From contig NZ_CP108569.1 of NCBI RefSeq assembly GCF_036010505.1, positions 7,084,001 to 7,148,000 of the forward strand: a DNA stretch of 64,000 bases, given 5' to 3'. Both the position numbers and the translations under genes were made by a program. The DNA is from Streptomyces sp. NBC_01197 (GTDB lineage Bacteria; Actinomycetota; Actinomycetes; Streptomycetales; Streptomycetaceae). The notes beneath the pieces were generated by a model. The model was not told the DNA's origin, made no database searches, and saw nothing but the letters and a program-made list of their open reading frames with translations. This document shows positions 16,128 to 27,600 of the stretch, in pieces; the stretch's first letter is position 1, and each line of letters starts with the position of its first letter.

Positions 16128-16189
16128 CCTCCTCAGCGAGTCCTTCTCGCGTCATCCCCGCCACCACCGCTTGGAAAGGCACGATCAAT

Positions 16190-16552
16190 ATGTCCGCAAC
16201 CGCCGGCGCCCCCCTGCGTGTTCTCTTCTGTATCGGAGTCAACCAGAACTTCTTCGACCTCCCGACGGGGCAGCACAAGACGGTCTGGGACGCCACAGTG
16301 AACATGCTCAAGCAGCTGCACGACCTGCCGGGCGTCGACGTGCTCGGCACGATGGACGACGACCAGCACATGGTCGGCCCGTCCGATTCCTGGCCGTGGA
16401 CCTGCTATGTCCTGGCGGATGTCGCGGACCAGTCCACGGTCGCCGAGGCCTGCAACCTCTTCCGCACCGTCCAGGTCGGTGAGTACGGGTTGTGGCGGTA
16501 CATGAAGATCGAGGCCCGCGTCGGCCGCTCGCTGCCGGGCGTGACGCGATGA
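16190..16552 (+). CDS. iacB: IacB-like small protein
   Basis: A 120-residue soluble protein opening MSATAGAPLRVLFCIGVNQNFFDL. I recognise this as the small IacB type that sits directly after iacA in known indole-acetate clusters; its reaction is not established. It lacks transmembrane segments and cofactor motifs, and carries MDDDQHMVGPSDSWPWTCYVLADV and YGLWRYMKIEARVGR segments, suggesting a ferredoxin-like alpha/beta fold. Its stop overlaps the iacE start (ATGA), so the two are translationally coupled. Confidence 0.75.
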   Translation: MSATAGAPLRVLFCIGVNQNFFDLPTGQHKTVWDATVNMLKQLHDLPGVDVLGTMDDDQHMVGPSDSWPWTCYVLADVADQSTVAEACNLFRTVQVGEYGLWRYMKIEARVGRSLPGVTR

Positions 16553-17328
16553 ACCCCGGGCAAGCCGGTACGAGTACTGATTGCGGCACCCGCCAGGTGG
16601 CGCTGGTCACCGGTGCGGCAGGCGGACTGGGCAGCTGTATCGCCACGCGTTTTCACGACAGGGGCTTTCGGGTCGCCCTGACCGATCTGGACGCCGGCGC
16701 GGCCGGTGCCGCAGCCGCCGCACTGGATCCCACGGGCGCGAGGGCCGTCGGACTGGGCCTGGATGTACGCGACAAGGAAGCCTTCCGTAACGTGCTCGAC
16801 AAGCTGGTCGCGCGGTGGGGCTCCGTGCACGTACTGGTGAACAACGCAGGACACTCCAAGATCGAGGCCCTGATGGACATCACCCCGGAGAGCTTCTCCG
16901 GCGTGGTCGGCACGAACCTCAACGGCACGTTCTACGGATGCCAGGTATTCGGCCACTACTTCGCCGAGCGCGGCTACGGACGCATCGTCAACGTCGCCTC
17001 ACTCGCGGGCCAGAACGGCGGCACGGCGACAGGCGCGCACTATGCCGCGGCCAAGGGCGGCGTCGCCACGCTGACCAAGGTCTTCGCCCGCGACCTGGGC
17101 CCACGGGGGGTGACGGTCAATGCCATCTCACCCGGCCCGCAGGACCTTCCCGTCGTACGTCGAACCGTCGACCCTGACAAGCTGGCGCAGACCGAGGCCA
17201 TGATTCCGGTAGGCAGACTGGGACGCCCGGAATTCATCGCGGACATGGCCGTTCTGCTGTCGTCGGAGCACGCGGACACGGTCACGGGCGCATGCTGGGA
17301 CGCCAACGGCGGCCTGTACATGCGGTGA
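16549..17328 (+). CDS. iacE: short-chain dehydrogenase/reductase (IacE-like)
   Basis: A 259-residue SDR. The nucleotide motif is TGAAGGLG, NNAG follows at about residue 95, and the catalytic YxxxK is in HYAAAKGG. The ATG at 16549 overlaps the iacB stop; an in-frame GTG 19 codons earlier lies inside iacB. In the iac pathway IacE acts with IacA on oxidised indole-acetate intermediates. It is the last gene of iacA-iacB-iacE, and 229 bp separate it from catB. Confidence 0.85.
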   Translation: MNPGQAGTSTDCGTRQVALVTGAAGGLGSCIATRFHDRGFRVALTDLDAGAAGAAAAALDPTGARAVGLGLDVRDKEAFRNVLDKLVARWGSVHVLVNNAGHSKIEALMDITPESFSGVVGTNLNGTFYGCQVFGHYFAERGYGRIVNVASLAGQNGGTATGAHYAAAKGGVATLTKVFARDLGPRGVTVNAISPGPQDLPVVRRTVDPDKLAQTEAMIPVGRLGRPEFIADMAVLLSSEHADTVTGACWDANGGLYMR

Positions 17329-17509
17329 CGCTCCGCAGCCCCGAGCAGCGCTCACCCCGCCGGGGCGGGCAGGGCGCCTGCGATCACCGGACCTTGTCCG
17401 TCGCGAACTCTTTGGGAACGCTACCCGTCAGATATGAATCTCTTGCAAGCAAGTATTTGTGTCGGATGGAATCGATTCATGTGCTGGGGCGCAGAAAAAC
17501 AGGCCCCTT

Positions 17510-17569
17510 GGAGCCTCATGAAGATAGTCGGAGTCTCATAAAGATAGTCGGAGCCTCATGAAGATTGCC
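17510..17569 (+). repeat. three tandem 20-bp repeats covering the catB start
   Basis: Three adjacent 20-bp units at 17510-17529, 17530-17549 and 17550-17569 share the pattern GGAGYCTCATRAAGATWGYC. Units one and two differ at two positions, and the third differs from the first at three. Each unit carries a GGAG ribosome-site-like core and an ATG (units one and three) or ATA (unit two). The third ATG (17558) is the catB start. Confidence 0.85.
17518..17541 (+). CDS. seven-codon leader ORF created by the repeat
   Basis: The ATG of the first repeat unit (17518) opens a reading frame of seven codons (MKIVGVS) closed by TAA at 17539-17541, 16 bp before the catB ATG. It has its own upstream GGAG four bases away. 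Its peptide starts with MKI as CatB does, showing its origin by duplication. It might influence catB translation or be neutral. Confidence 0.35.
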   Translation: MKIVGVS

Positions 17570-18661
17570 CGGGTGGAGGCTATTCCCTTCGCCATCCCGT
17601 ACGCCGAGCCGCTGAGGTTCGCAAGCGGTGAAGTGCACACGGCTGACCATGTGCTGGTGCGCGTACACACGGACGAAGGTCTGGTCGGAACGGCCGAGGC
17701 GCCGCCACGTCCGTACACCTACGGCGAGACCCAGGAGTCCATCGTCGCGGTCATCGACAAGATCTTCGCGCCGCAGATCCTGGGCCTGACGGCCCTGGAA
17801 CGTGAAGTCGTGCACGAACGTCTCGACCGCACCGTCGGCAATCCTGCGGCCAAGTCGGCCATCGACATGGCGTTGTGGGACATCGTCGGCCAGACCGCCG
17901 TCATGCCGGTGTCGGGGCTGCTCGGTGGTTACACCGACCGCATGAGGGTGAGCCACATGGTGGGGTTCGCCCCAGCGGCGGAGATGGTCGCCGAGGCGGA
18001 GCGGATCCGCGAGGTGCACGGCATCACCACGTTCAAGGTCAAGGTCGGACGCCGGCCGTACGGCGTTGATGTCGCCGCCTGCCGCGCACTGCGCGACGCG
18101 CTGGGGCCGGACGTCAGTCTGTACGTCGACGGCAACCGTGGCTGGTCACCGTCCGAGTCCGTGCGCGCCCTGCGTGAGATGGACGACCTCGGCCTGCTCT
18201 TCGCCGAGGAACTCTGCCCGGCTGACGACGTGTTGGGGCGACGGTGGCTGGTGGAACGCTGCCCCGTCCCGTTCATCGCGGACGATAGCGCCACCCGCGC
18301 CGCCGAGGTGACCCGCGAGCTGCTCGCAGGTTCGGCCTCCGCCATCAGCATCAAGACCGCTCGCACCGGATTCACCGCCTCTCAGCGTGTGCTGCACGAG
18401 TGCGAAGGGCTGGGCGTGGAGGTCGTGATGGGCAATCAGATCGACGGCCAGATCGGCACCTTGTGCACGGTCGCCTTCGGAGCCGCCCATCGCACCGCCG
18501 CCCGCCACCCCGGTGAGTTGTCGAACTTCCTCGGCATGACCGACGACTTGCTGACCGAACCGCTGACCATCGAGCACGGCACGCTGCGCGTCCGTGAGGG
18601 CCATGGACTCGGCATCGACATCGACCCCGAGAAGCTCGCCCGTTACCGGCTGGATCGCTGA
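17558..18661 (+). CDS. catB: muconate cycloisomerase
   Basis: A 367-residue enolase-superfamily enzyme that converts cis,cis-muconate to muconolactone. Visible catalytic elements are the FKVKVG lysine motif, the metal ligands in YVDGN, FAEEL and FIADDSATR, and the second lysine in AISIKTAR. The start sits in the third unit of a 20-bp repeat with GGAG four bases before the ATG. It begins catB-catA-catC, which takes the catechol made by the Iac enzymes into the 3-oxoadipate route. Related chloromuconate or dipeptide-epimerase activities are possible in this family, but the neighbours support CatB. Confidence 0.9.
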   Translation: MKIARVEAIPFAIPYAEPLRFASGEVHTADHVLVRVHTDEGLVGTAEAPPRPYTYGETQESIVAVIDKIFAPQILGLTALEREVVHERLDRTVGNPAAKSAIDMALWDIVGQTAVMPVSGLLGGYTDRMRVSHMVGFAPAAEMVAEAERIREVHGITTFKVKVGRRPYGVDVAACRALRDALGPDVSLYVDGNRGWSPSESVRALREMDDLGLLFAEELCPADDVLGRRWLVERCPVPFIADDSATRAAEVTRELLAGSASAISIKTARTGFTASQRVLHECEGLGVEVVMGNQIDGQIGTLCTVAFGAAHRTAARHPGELSNFLGMTDDLLTEPLTIEHGTLRVREGHGLGIDIDPEKLARYRLDR

Positions 18662-19549
<888 letters not shown>

Positions 19550-19555
19550 GGCATC

Positions 19556-19852
19556 GTGTTGTTCGCCGTGCGCATGGACGTGAACATTCCCCGGGACCTC
19601 GATCCGGATGAGCGGGCGGACCTGGTGTCCCGCGAGAAGGCGTACTGCCAAGACCTGCAGAAGTCGGGGAAGTGGGTGCACATCTGGCGGTGCGTCGGCC
19701 AGTACGCCAACGTCAGTGTCTTCGACGTCGCCGACAACGAGGCCCTGCACCGGCTGCTGTGGGATCTGCCCCTTTTCCCCTACATGACGATCGACGTCAC
19801 CCCACTGGCTCAGCATCCTTCCGCTCTGGCTGCCGACCGGGTACGCGCGTGA
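19556..19852 (+). CDS. catC: muconolactone delta-isomerase
   Basis: A 98-residue protein converting muconolactone to 3-oxoadipate enol-lactone. Family marks are the start MLFAVRMDVNIP, REKAYCQDLQKSGKWVHIWRCVGQYAN and DLPLFPYMTIDVTPLAQHPS. The start is GTG at 19556, six bases after catA. The full length matches CatC decamer subunits. The enol-lactone hydrolase and later 3-oxoadipate genes are not in the window and must be elsewhere. A 10-bp hairpin terminator follows directly. Confidence 0.93.
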   Translation: MLFAVRMDVNIPRDLDPDERADLVSREKAYCQDLQKSGKWVHIWRCVGQYANVSVFDVADNEALHRLLWDLPLFPYMTIDVTPLAQHPSALAADRVRA

Positions 19853-19859
19853 GAGCCAA

Positions 19860-19896
19860 GGTGGCGGCCACCGCGGCGGAGGCGGGGGCCGCCACC
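19860..19896 (+). terminator. terminator of the cat genes
   Basis: GGTGGCGGCC (19860-19869) pairs perfectly with GGCCGCCACC (19887-19896), 8 bp after the catC stop; it closes the iac-cat island. Confidence 0.7.
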
Positions 19897-20478
19897 AGTG
19901 AGGCTGCGTGATCGGCCAGCGGATGTCTGGGTCTGCTCGTTGTTGCCCGGGAGCGAGGGCTGTGCCTGGTCTGAACCCGCCGTGACCAGACGCCGGCACG
20001 GACGCTCAAATTTCGTGGCGCGTTGCGCGTCTTGCGGCTGGGCAGCCTTGCTGCGCCCCCTGTTCACGGGTAGTGCCCTCGGCTGAATTCAACGGGAGCA
20101 CGTCAGCCATCGGGGTGAGTTTCATGCGTGGTTAGCGCGGAGGGGCGGCTGGCGGGCCACTTCGGTCCATGCTCGGTTTGCCGGGCATCCCGCGTTCCAT
20201 TCGGAGCCCACAGCCGCACGTCCGCTCCCGTGAGGCAAAGCAACGAAGGGACTGGTCGTGATGGAGCGCACTGAGAACGTGGGGATGGAGTTCACCAGCG
20301 ATCAGAGCGAACGGGCCGTTCGGCCTATCGGGCATCTGGCCCCCCGGGGCCTGGCTGGTGGGCGGCCGTGTGGTTTCCCAGCGGCGGGGGACTACTGAGA
20401 GGGACTGGTTATTCGTACGGGGCCCATGGCCAGAAACAGCGGCAAGTGACGAGTCGGTCGGACGGGAGTGGCTGTTCA
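19897..20478. other. about 580-bp region without an intact gene
   Basis: No full-length gene is credible. A short frame at 20261-20398 resembles the C-terminal part of an IS66-type transposase and suggests old insertion debris at this island boundary. The remaining sequence shows no clear structure. Confidence 0.5.
20261..20398 (+). pseudogene. possible IS66-type transposase remnant
   Basis: A 45-residue frame contains MEFTSDQSERAVRPI, which resembles the conserved PFTNNQAERDVRPV block of IS66-family transposases (about half of positions identical by eye, from memory). Nothing upstream or downstream continues the family, so at best it is a decayed fragment. The similarity is short and could be chance. 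Confidence 0.25.
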
Positions 20479-22125
20479 GTGCTGGCGAAGCAGAAGAGGC
20501 GGCTGGAACGGAGTGCGCGGCGGACTGCGGAGGCAGGTGCCGAGAGCTTGGATGCGCGTCTGCCGCTCGCTGAGGCGGCCAAGTCCATGCTGCGCAAGAT
20601 TTTCCCGGATCATTGGTCATTTTTGCTGGGTGAGCTGGCGCTCTACAGTTTTATTGTCCTGATCGTCACTGGCGTTTACCTCACTCTCTTTTTCGATCCG
20701 TCGATGACCGAAACTGTCTACCACGGTTCCTACCGGCCCCTCGATGGTCTGCTGACCTCGCAGGCATACGCCTCGACACTGGATATCAGCTTCGGCGTCC
20801 GCGGCGGCCTGCTGGCCCGCCAGATCCACCACTGGGCGGCAGACGTCTTCGTTGCCGCTATCGGCGTGCACATGCTCCGTATCTTTTTCACCGGGTCCTT
20901 CCGCCGGCCGCGGGAGGTCAACTGGGTGGTCGGGGTCACGCTGTTCCTGCTGGCGATGCTGGAAGGGTTCGCGGGCTACTCGCTCCCCGACGACCTGCTG
21001 TCCGGAACGGGACTCCGCACAGCGCAGGGCATCGTGCTGTCGATCCCTGTCGTGGGCACGTACCTCAGCTTCTTCCTTTTCGGAGGCGAGTTTCCGGGTG
21101 AGCGCATTGTGCCCCGGCTTTACGTGACGCACATTCTCCTCGTCCCCGGGATCCTTTTCGCCCTGATCACCGTCCATCTCACACTTGTCGTGTATTTGAA
21201 GCACACACAATGGGCGGGCCCCGGCCGAACGGGGCGCAATGTGGTCGGAAAGCCCCTGTTCCCGCAGTACGCCGCCAAGTCGACAGGGCTTTTCTTCCTT
21301 GTGTTCAGCGTTCTCGCCTTCCTGGGCGCCCTTGCTCAGATCAACCCCATCTGGTCGTACGGGCCTTACCGCCCGGATCAGGTCTCCACGGGCTCGCAGC
21401 CCGACTGGTACGTGGGCTTCCTGGAGGGGGCCCTGCGGCTCATGCCGGGCACCGAGACGCGACTGTGGGGCCACACCCTCATGTGGAACCCACTGGTGCC
21501 GGGCATCGTCCTGCCCGGGCTGCTGTTTCTGATCCTCTACGCCTATCCGTTCTTCGAACGATGGATCACCGTCGGCAGTGGAGAGCACCATCTGTGCGAC
21601 CGCCCTCACGATCAGCCGGTACGCACGGGCCTGGGCGCGGCCGCGGTGAGCTGTTACGCGGTGCTCCTGCTGGCCGGGGCACAGGACGTGCTCTCCTACC
21701 TCTCCCACACGCCGGTCCACGCGGTGACCTGGGGCCTGCGCGTTGCTTTCGTCGTGGTTCCGGTACTGACGTTCTGGCTGACCAAGCGGCTCTGTCTGGG
21801 GGCGCAGGCACGCAAGCGCGAGCGACTGACAGAAGGCGAAGCGACCGGAGAAGTCCGCCAGTCGGTCGCAGGCGGATATCACCCGGAGCACCAGGCAGTC
21901 ACACGCGTCGAGCGGTACGAGATGCTCCTCAGGGACGTTCCGCTGCCGATGGCAGCTCCCATCCGGCCGGACTGCTCCCGCGCCCGCCGGGTTGTGCACA
22001 GGGCCCGCTCGGGGCTCAGTTACTGGTATTACGGTGACCGCGTCGACTACCCGGCCACAGCCGGGGAGCGGCAAAAGATCGCATCGGTGACGGCCGGGCC
22101 CCAACGCGAACGGCCCGACAGCTGA
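20479..22125 (+). CDS. qcrB: solitary cytochrome b subunit (QcrB paralogue)
   Basis: A 548-residue actinobacterial-type cytochrome b of the bcc complex, with about nine membrane helices. Heme ligands are seen in RQIHHWAADVFVAAIGVHML and THILLVPGILFALITVHL, and the quinol-site motif is PDWYVGF. The proposed GTG at 20479 follows a GGGAGTGG site; the frame is open to 20368 but that stretch is not family-like. Normally qcrB lies in ctaE-qcrCAB; here neither the Rieske protein nor cytochrome cc is adjacent. It converges on ctaF-ctaD, which hints at an alternative bcc-aa3 branch assembled with subunits encoded elsewhere. Confidence 0.88.
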   Translation: MLAKQKRRLERSARRTAEAGAESLDARLPLAEAAKSMLRKIFPDHWSFLLGELALYSFIVLIVTGVYLTLFFDPSMTETVYHGSYRPLDGLLTSQAYASTLDISFGVRGGLLARQIHHWAADVFVAAIGVHMLRIFFTGSFRRPREVNWVVGVTLFLLAMLEGFAGYSLPDDLLSGTGLRTAQGIVLSIPVVGTYLSFFLFGGEFPGERIVPRLYVTHILLVPGILFALITVHLTLVVYLKHTQWAGPGRTGRNVVGKPLFPQYAAKSTGLFFLVFSVLAFLGALAQINPIWSYGPYRPDQVSTGSQPDWYVGFLEGALRLMPGTETRLWGHTLMWNPLVPGIVLPGLLFLILYAYPFFERWITVGSGEHHLCDRPHDQPVRTGLGAAAVSCYAVLLLAGAQDVLSYLSHTPVHAVTWGLRVAFVVVPVLTFWLTKRLCLGAQARKRERLTEGEATGEVRQSVAGGYHPEHQAVTRVERYEMLLRDVPLPMAAPIRPDCSRARRVVHRARSGLSYWYYGDRVDYPATAGERQKIASVTAGPQRERPDS

Positions 22126-22172
22126 ACTCGGCACGGGCGGCAGTATCGCGGACCGCCCTCAGGGCTCCTCGC

Positions 22173-22562
22173 TCAGGCGGGGTGGTCGAGCTCCTGGAAG
22201 ACGAACCCGAAAATGCCCGGGGCCAGGACTCCGACTCCGATGATGCTCAGCCACAGTCCCTGGACCGCCCCGCAGGCGGTCAGCGCGGCCCCGGCAGCGC
22301 TGATGACGGGAAAGTAACTGCGTGCCGGGAAGAAGGCCCGTCGGCCGCCTGCTTCCTGCACGAGTGCCTGGGGGCGGTCCTCAGGACGGCGGCCTCTGCG
22401 CTCGTACTGCCGCCAGAGGAAGCCGGCGATGAGACCGGACATGAGAAACGAGATCAGCAGCGCGGCGGTGCCCGCCGGTTCGCGGGAGAACCACCAGTAG
22501 AGGGCCACGGTGACTCCGAAGAACACCGAGACCCCGCTGAACATCCACGCTTCGCCTTTCAC
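22173..22562 (-). CDS. ctaF: cytochrome c oxidase subunit IV (actinobacterial CtaF)
   Basis: A 129-residue membrane protein with four predicted helices: two at the N-terminus ([18 protein letters not shown] and [19 protein letters not shown]), a charged loop with [14 protein letters not shown], and two at the C-terminus. The length and layout match CtaF of the aa3 oxidase in Mycobacterium and Streptomyces. Its start overlaps the ctaD stop by four bases, so it should be translated with subunit I. Confidence 0.87.
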   Translation of the reverse strand: MKGEAWMFSGVSVFFGVTVALYWWFSREPAGTAALLISFLMSGLIAGFLWRQYERRGRRPEDRPQALVQEAGGRRAFFPARSYFPVISAAGAALTACGAVQGLWLSIIGVGVLAPGIFGFVFQELDHPA

Positions 22563-24286
22563 TGTCCCGCCTTTCCCTGGTTGATTTTTCCGGGCGGCGG
22601 CACCTGCCCGGTGTAACGAGGCGGTGCCAGCGGATCGTTGGGTACGTCCGGGTGATGCAGATCGAAGGCCGGCGACTCCGACCGGACCCGTGGCAGCGCG
22701 TGGAAATTATGCCGGGGCGGCGGGCAGCTGGTGGCCCACTCCAGGGACCGCCCCCAGCCCCAGGGGTCCTCCACGGTGACCTTCTGGCCGTACCGGTGGG
22801 TCTTCCAGACGTTGTAGAGGAAGGGCAGCGTGGACAGCCCCAACAGGAATGCGCCGATGCTGGAGACCGTGTTGAGGGCGGTGAATCCGTCCGCTGCGAG
22901 ATAGTCGGCGTAACGGCGCGGCATCCCTTGTTCGCCGAGCCAGTGCTGGACGAGGAAGGTGGTCTGGAAGCCGATGAAGAGCGTCCAGAAATGGATCTTT
23001 CCCAGTCGCTCGTCGAGCATCCGGCCAGTCATCTTGGGCCACCAGAAGTAGAAGCCTGCGAAGGTCGAGAAGACCACTGTCCCGAACAGTACGTAGTGCA
23101 GATGGGCGACGATGAAATAGCTGTCCGTCAGGTGGAAGTCGAGCGGCGGCGAAGCGATGAGAACGCCCGAAAGCCCGCCGAGAAGGAAAGTCACCAGGAA
23201 CCCCATCGACCACAGCATCGGCGTCTCGAAGGAGAGCGAGCCATTGATCATTGTGCCGATCCAGTTGAAAAACTTCACGCCGGTCGGTACGGCGATCAAA
23301 AATGACATCAGCGAGAAGAACGGAAGCAGGACGGCACCGGTGGCGAACATGTGGTGTACCCATACGGTCGCGGACAGGCCAGTGATTGCCATCGTGGCCC
23401 CCACCAGCGATACATATCCGAAGATCGGCTTCCGGCTGAAGACGGGGATGATTTCGGTGATGATCCCGAAGAACGGCAGTGCCACGATGTAGACCTCGGG
23501 ATGGCCGAAGAACCAGAAGAGGTGCTGCCACAACAGAGCCCCGCCGTTGGCCGCGTCGAAAATATGCGTACCGAACTTCCTGTCGGCCTCCAGAGCAAGC
23601 AGAATCGCCGTGAGGACAGGGAAGGCGAGTAGCGCCAGGATCGAGGTGAACAGCACGTTCCAGGTGAAAATCGGCATCCGGAACAAGGTCATGCCGGGCG
23701 CGCGAAGACAGATGATGGTGGTGATGAAATTAACTGAGCCCAGAATGGTGCTGAGACCGGCGACGGCCAGGCCCATCGCCCAGAAGTCGGGCCCGGTTCC
23801 GGGGGAGTGGACTGGGCCGTTGAGCGGCGCGTAGGCGAACCAGCCGAACGATGCTGCCCCATCGGAGGTCAGAAATCCGGAGACCACCATGAGGCCACCG
23901 AACAAATACACCCAGTAAGTGAACGCATTGAGCCGCGGAAAAGCGACGTCCGGCGCTCCGATCTGCAGAGGCATAATGGCATTCGCGAATCCCGTGAACG
24001 TGGGCGTGGCGAACAGCAGCATCATGATCGTTCCGTGGACCGTGAACAGCTCGTTGTACTCATGGTTCGTCACGACCTGAAGGCCGGGACGAGCGAGTTC
24101 GGAGCGCATGATCATCGCGAGAATGCCCGCGAAAAGGAAGAAGCCGAAGGACGTGACCAGGTACAGGTTCCCGATCACCTTGTGATCGGTGGTGGAGAGC
24201 CACCGGAGTACGGCCGAGCCCTGACCTACTCTGCGGTCCGTCCTCTCATCAGGTACTGCTTCAGGTGGACTGTCCGTCGGCGACAT
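22559..24286 (-). CDS. ctaD: cytochrome c oxidase subunit I
   Basis: A 575-residue heme-copper oxidase subunit I with twelve membrane helices. The heme a ligand lies in FTVHGTIMM, the CuB site with the His-Tyr crosslink in GHPEVY, the His pair in WVHHMF and the two heme ligands in HLHYVLFG. The ATG follows GGGAGG. It is complete, but the CuA subunit (ctaC), subunit III (ctaE) and assembly genes are absent here. It is therefore a paralogue pair (ctaD-ctaF) that must share subunits with the main oxidase locus or form a variant enzyme. Confidence 0.95.
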   Translation of the reverse strand: MSPTDSPPEAVPDERTDRRVGQGSAVLRWLSTTDHKVIGNLYLVTSFGFFLFAGILAMIMRSELARPGLQVVTNHEYNELFTVHGTIMMLLFATPTFTGFANAIMPLQIGAPDVAFPRLNAFTYWVYLFGGLMVVSGFLTSDGAASFGWFAYAPLNGPVHSPGTGPDFWAMGLAVAGLSTILGSVNFITTIICLRAPGMTLFRMPIFTWNVLFTSILALLAFPVLTAILLALEADRKFGTHIFDAANGGALLWQHLFWFFGHPEVYIVALPFFGIITEIIPVFSRKPIFGYVSLVGATMAITGLSATVWVHHMFATGAVLLPFFSLMSFLIAVPTGVKFFNWIGTMINGSLSFETPMLWSMGFLVTFLLGGLSGVLIASPPLDFHLTDSYFIVAHLHYVLFGTVVFSTFAGFYFWWPKMTGRMLDERLGKIHFWTLFIGFQTTFLVQHWLGEQGMPRRYADYLAADGFTALNTVSSIGAFLLGLSTLPFLYNVWKTHRYGQKVTVEDPWGWGRSLEWATSCPPPRHNFHALPRVRSESPAFDLHHPDVPNDPLAPPRYTGQVPPPGKINQGKAGQ

Positions 24287-24678
24287 TCATCCTCCCGAGA
24301 GAGCCCAATCGCTGCTCTGGCTTTGTGCACTGGCACTGTTCCGGCAACTCTCGCACCGGGACGCGGCCTCACCCGGCACCCTTCCGGCGCGCCGCGAGCA
24401 GTTCTGTACGTCGCCGGGAAAGTGCCCGTACACCGTCCATGGCCGTTGTCCCGGCCGCCGTGTACCCACTCTGCGCGGTGCTGTGCGGCCGCAGGACTGG
24501 GTCTTTCCCGGGCGGGCCGGTAAGCCCCGTGCTACGCCCGGCGGGCGCCTGACTGCCATCGGGTGTTGGGTGGATACGGCGGCGGCCTGCTCGGCACAGC
24601 TGTCAGGTATTGAACGCCCGTGGCGGGGCCCGAGCCCGTGCCTGTCCTGGCGAACCATCGCGGCTGAGAGGAACGACC
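24287..24678. other. 392-bp divergent region ctaD / formate dehydrogenase
   Basis: No coding frame is credible and I see no strong repeat or operator. It must carry the promoters of both divergent operons. Confidence 0.5.
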
Positions 24679-27600
24679 GTGGGCGTGCGCACCTGGATCG
24701 AGAACTGGCCGGTGTACCGGCAGCTGACGGGTGACGATCCGCTGGGCAGGGGCGCCGCCGCGCAGTCCCCCCGCAGCAGAAGCCTCCAGGCCCGCACCGG
24801 GACTGCGGACAAGGTCGTGAAATCCGTCTGCCCGTACTGTGCCGTCGGCTGCGCCCAGAACGTGTACGTCAAGGACGGCAAGGTCGTGCAGATCGAGGGC
24901 GATCCCGATTCGCCGGTAAGCCGCGGCCGGCTGTGCCCCAAGGGGTCGGCGACGCTCCAGCTCACCACGGGCGAGGCCCGGCGGTACGAGGTGCTCTACC
25001 GGCGCCCGTACGGCACCGACTGGGAGCGGTTGGACCTGGAGACGGCGATGGACATGGTCGCCGACCGGGTGGTCGCCACCCGGCGGGAGACCTGGCAGTG
25101 GGAGCAGGACGGCGCCACCGTCAACCGCACGCTCGGGATCGCCAGTCTGGGCGGGGCGACGCTGGACAACGAGGAGAACTACCTGATCAAGAAACTCTTC
25201 ACCGGTCTCGGCGTGGTCCAGGTGGAGAACCAGGCCCGGGTGTGCCACAGCTCCACCGTGGCCGGCCTGGGCACCTCGTTCGGGCGGGGCGGGGCCACCA
25301 CCTTTCTGCAGGATCTGCAGAACGCCGACTGCATCGTCATCGAGGGGTCGAACTTCGCCGAGGCGCACCCGGTGGGTTTCCAGTGGGTGATGGAGGCCAA
25401 GGCACGTGGTGCCAAGGTGATCCACGTCGATCCGCGATTCACCCGGACGAGTGCCCTGGCGGACCTGTACGTGCCGATCCGGGCCGGCAGCGACATCGCC
25501 TTCCTCGGCGGCATCATCAACCATGTCCTTCAAACGGGTTCGGACTTTCGCGAGTTCGTCCTGGAGTACACCAATGCCGCCGCACTCGTCTGCGAGGACT
25601 TCCAGGACACCGAGGACCTGGACGGCGTTTTCTCCGGGCTCAACGAGGAATCCGGGCATTACGACGTCGACAGCTGGCAGTACGAAGGCGCAGAGGTCCA
25701 GGCGGCATCGGGGGAACGGGACAAGCTGTACGAGGAGCGCTCCAAGGGCGGCAAGTCGGTCTCCGCTTCAGGACATTCCGAGTCCCATGGCTCCGGTGGC
25801 GCGGCGATCGCCGGGGAGCCCCACCGCGATCCGACGCTCCAGCACCCCCGCTGCGTCTACCAGGTCCTCAAGCGGCATTACGCCCGCTACACCCCCGAAA
25901 TGGTCGAGGAGGTGTGCGGCATCCCGCCCGAGACCTTCCTCCAGGTCTGCCGGACTCTGATCGAGAACTCGGGCCGGGACCGTACGAGTGAGTTCGTCTA
26001 CGCGGTGGGCTGGACCCAGCACACGGTGGGAGCGCAGTACATCCGGGCCGCGTGCGTGCTGCAACTGCTGCTGGGGAACATGGGGCGGCCCGGCGGCGGT
26101 ATCCAGGCGCTGCGCGGTCACGCCAGCATCCAGGGGTCCAGCGACATTCCCACGCTGTTCAATCTGCTGCCGGGCTATCTGCCGATGCCGCACGCCCACA
26201 CACACGAGGACCTGGACTCCTTCATCGCCGCGGTGAAAACCGACAAGGGCTTCTGGGGCAATATGCGCTCTTACATGGTGAGCCTCCTGAAGGCCTACTA
26301 CGGCTCGGCGGCGAGTGCGGAGAACGACTTCTGCTTCGATCACCTGCCCCGGCTGACCGGGTCGCACAGTACGTACGAGACGGTGCTGGCCCAGATCGAC
26401 GGGGAGTGCAGGGGCTACTTCCTGATGGGGGAGAACCCGGCGGTCGGGTCGGCGAACGCCAAGATGCAGCGGCTCGGCATGGCCGAGCTCGAATGGCTGG
26501 TGGTCCGGGACTTCTCGTTGATCGAGTCGGCGACGTGGTGGAAGGACGGCCCGGAGATCGCCACCGGTGAGATGCGGACCGAGGACATCGGAACCGAGGT
26601 GTTCTTCTTCCCCGCCGCCGCTCACACCGAGAAGGCCGGATCGTTCACCAACACCAACCGGATGCTGCAGTGGCACTTCGCCGCGAAGGAGCCGGACGGT
26701 GAGGCGCGCAGCGACCTGTGGTTCATGTACCACCTGGGCAAGCGGATCAAGCAGCGGCTGGCCGGCTCGACCGATGCGATGGACCGGCCCGTTCAGGACC
26801 TGACGTGGGACTACCCGACCGAGGGCTCGCTCGCCGAGCCCAGCGCCGAGGCGGTGCTGGCGGAGATCAACGGCCGGGCCGCCGGCGGTGAACCGCTGAG
26901 CGCCTACACGGAGCTGAAGGACGACGGCTCGACGTCGTGCGGCTGCTGGATCTACTGCGGCTCGTACGCCGACGGCGTCAACCAGGCCGCCCGCCGCAAG
27001 CCGCACACCGAGCAGAACTGGATGGCGCTGGAGTGGGGCTGGGCCTGGCCGGCCAACCGGAGGATCCTGTACAACCGCTGTTCCGCCGACCCGGACGGCA
27101 ACCCCTGGAGTGACCGCAAGGCCCTGGTGTGGTGGGACGCCGGGCAGTCCAAGTGGACCGGCCATGACGTACCCGACTTCATCCCCGACCGGCCGCCGTC
27201 CTACCGGCCGCCCCAGGACGCCAAGGGCCCCGACGCCCTCAGCGGAGTGGACCCGTTCATCATGCAGGCGGACGGCAAAGGATGGCTGTACGCCCCCGCC
27301 GGCCTGGTGGACGGCCCCCTGCCGACCCACTACGAGCCGCAGGACTCACCCGTGCGCAACCCGCTGTACGGCAGACAGCAGCGAAGCCCCGTCCGGCAGA
27401 TCTTCTCCCGCGAACAGAACCGATTCCATCCGAGCGGGGGCGAACCGGGCGCCGACGTCTACCCGTACGTGGTGACCACGTACCGGCTCACCGAGCACTT
27501 CACAGCCGGCGGCATGACCCGCTGGTCGCCCTATCTGGCCGAGCTGCAGCCGGAGATGTTCTGCGAGGTCTCCCCGGAGCTCGCCGCCGAGCGCGGGCTG

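Noticed and set aside
17510..17569. CRISPR-like array
   Set aside because: The repeats are directly adjacent with no spacers, and no cas gene is nearby.
20617..22134. 505-codon minus-strand frame opposite qcrB
   Set aside because: Its composition is that of a shadow frame, and qcrB on the other strand has intact heme ligands and membrane helices.
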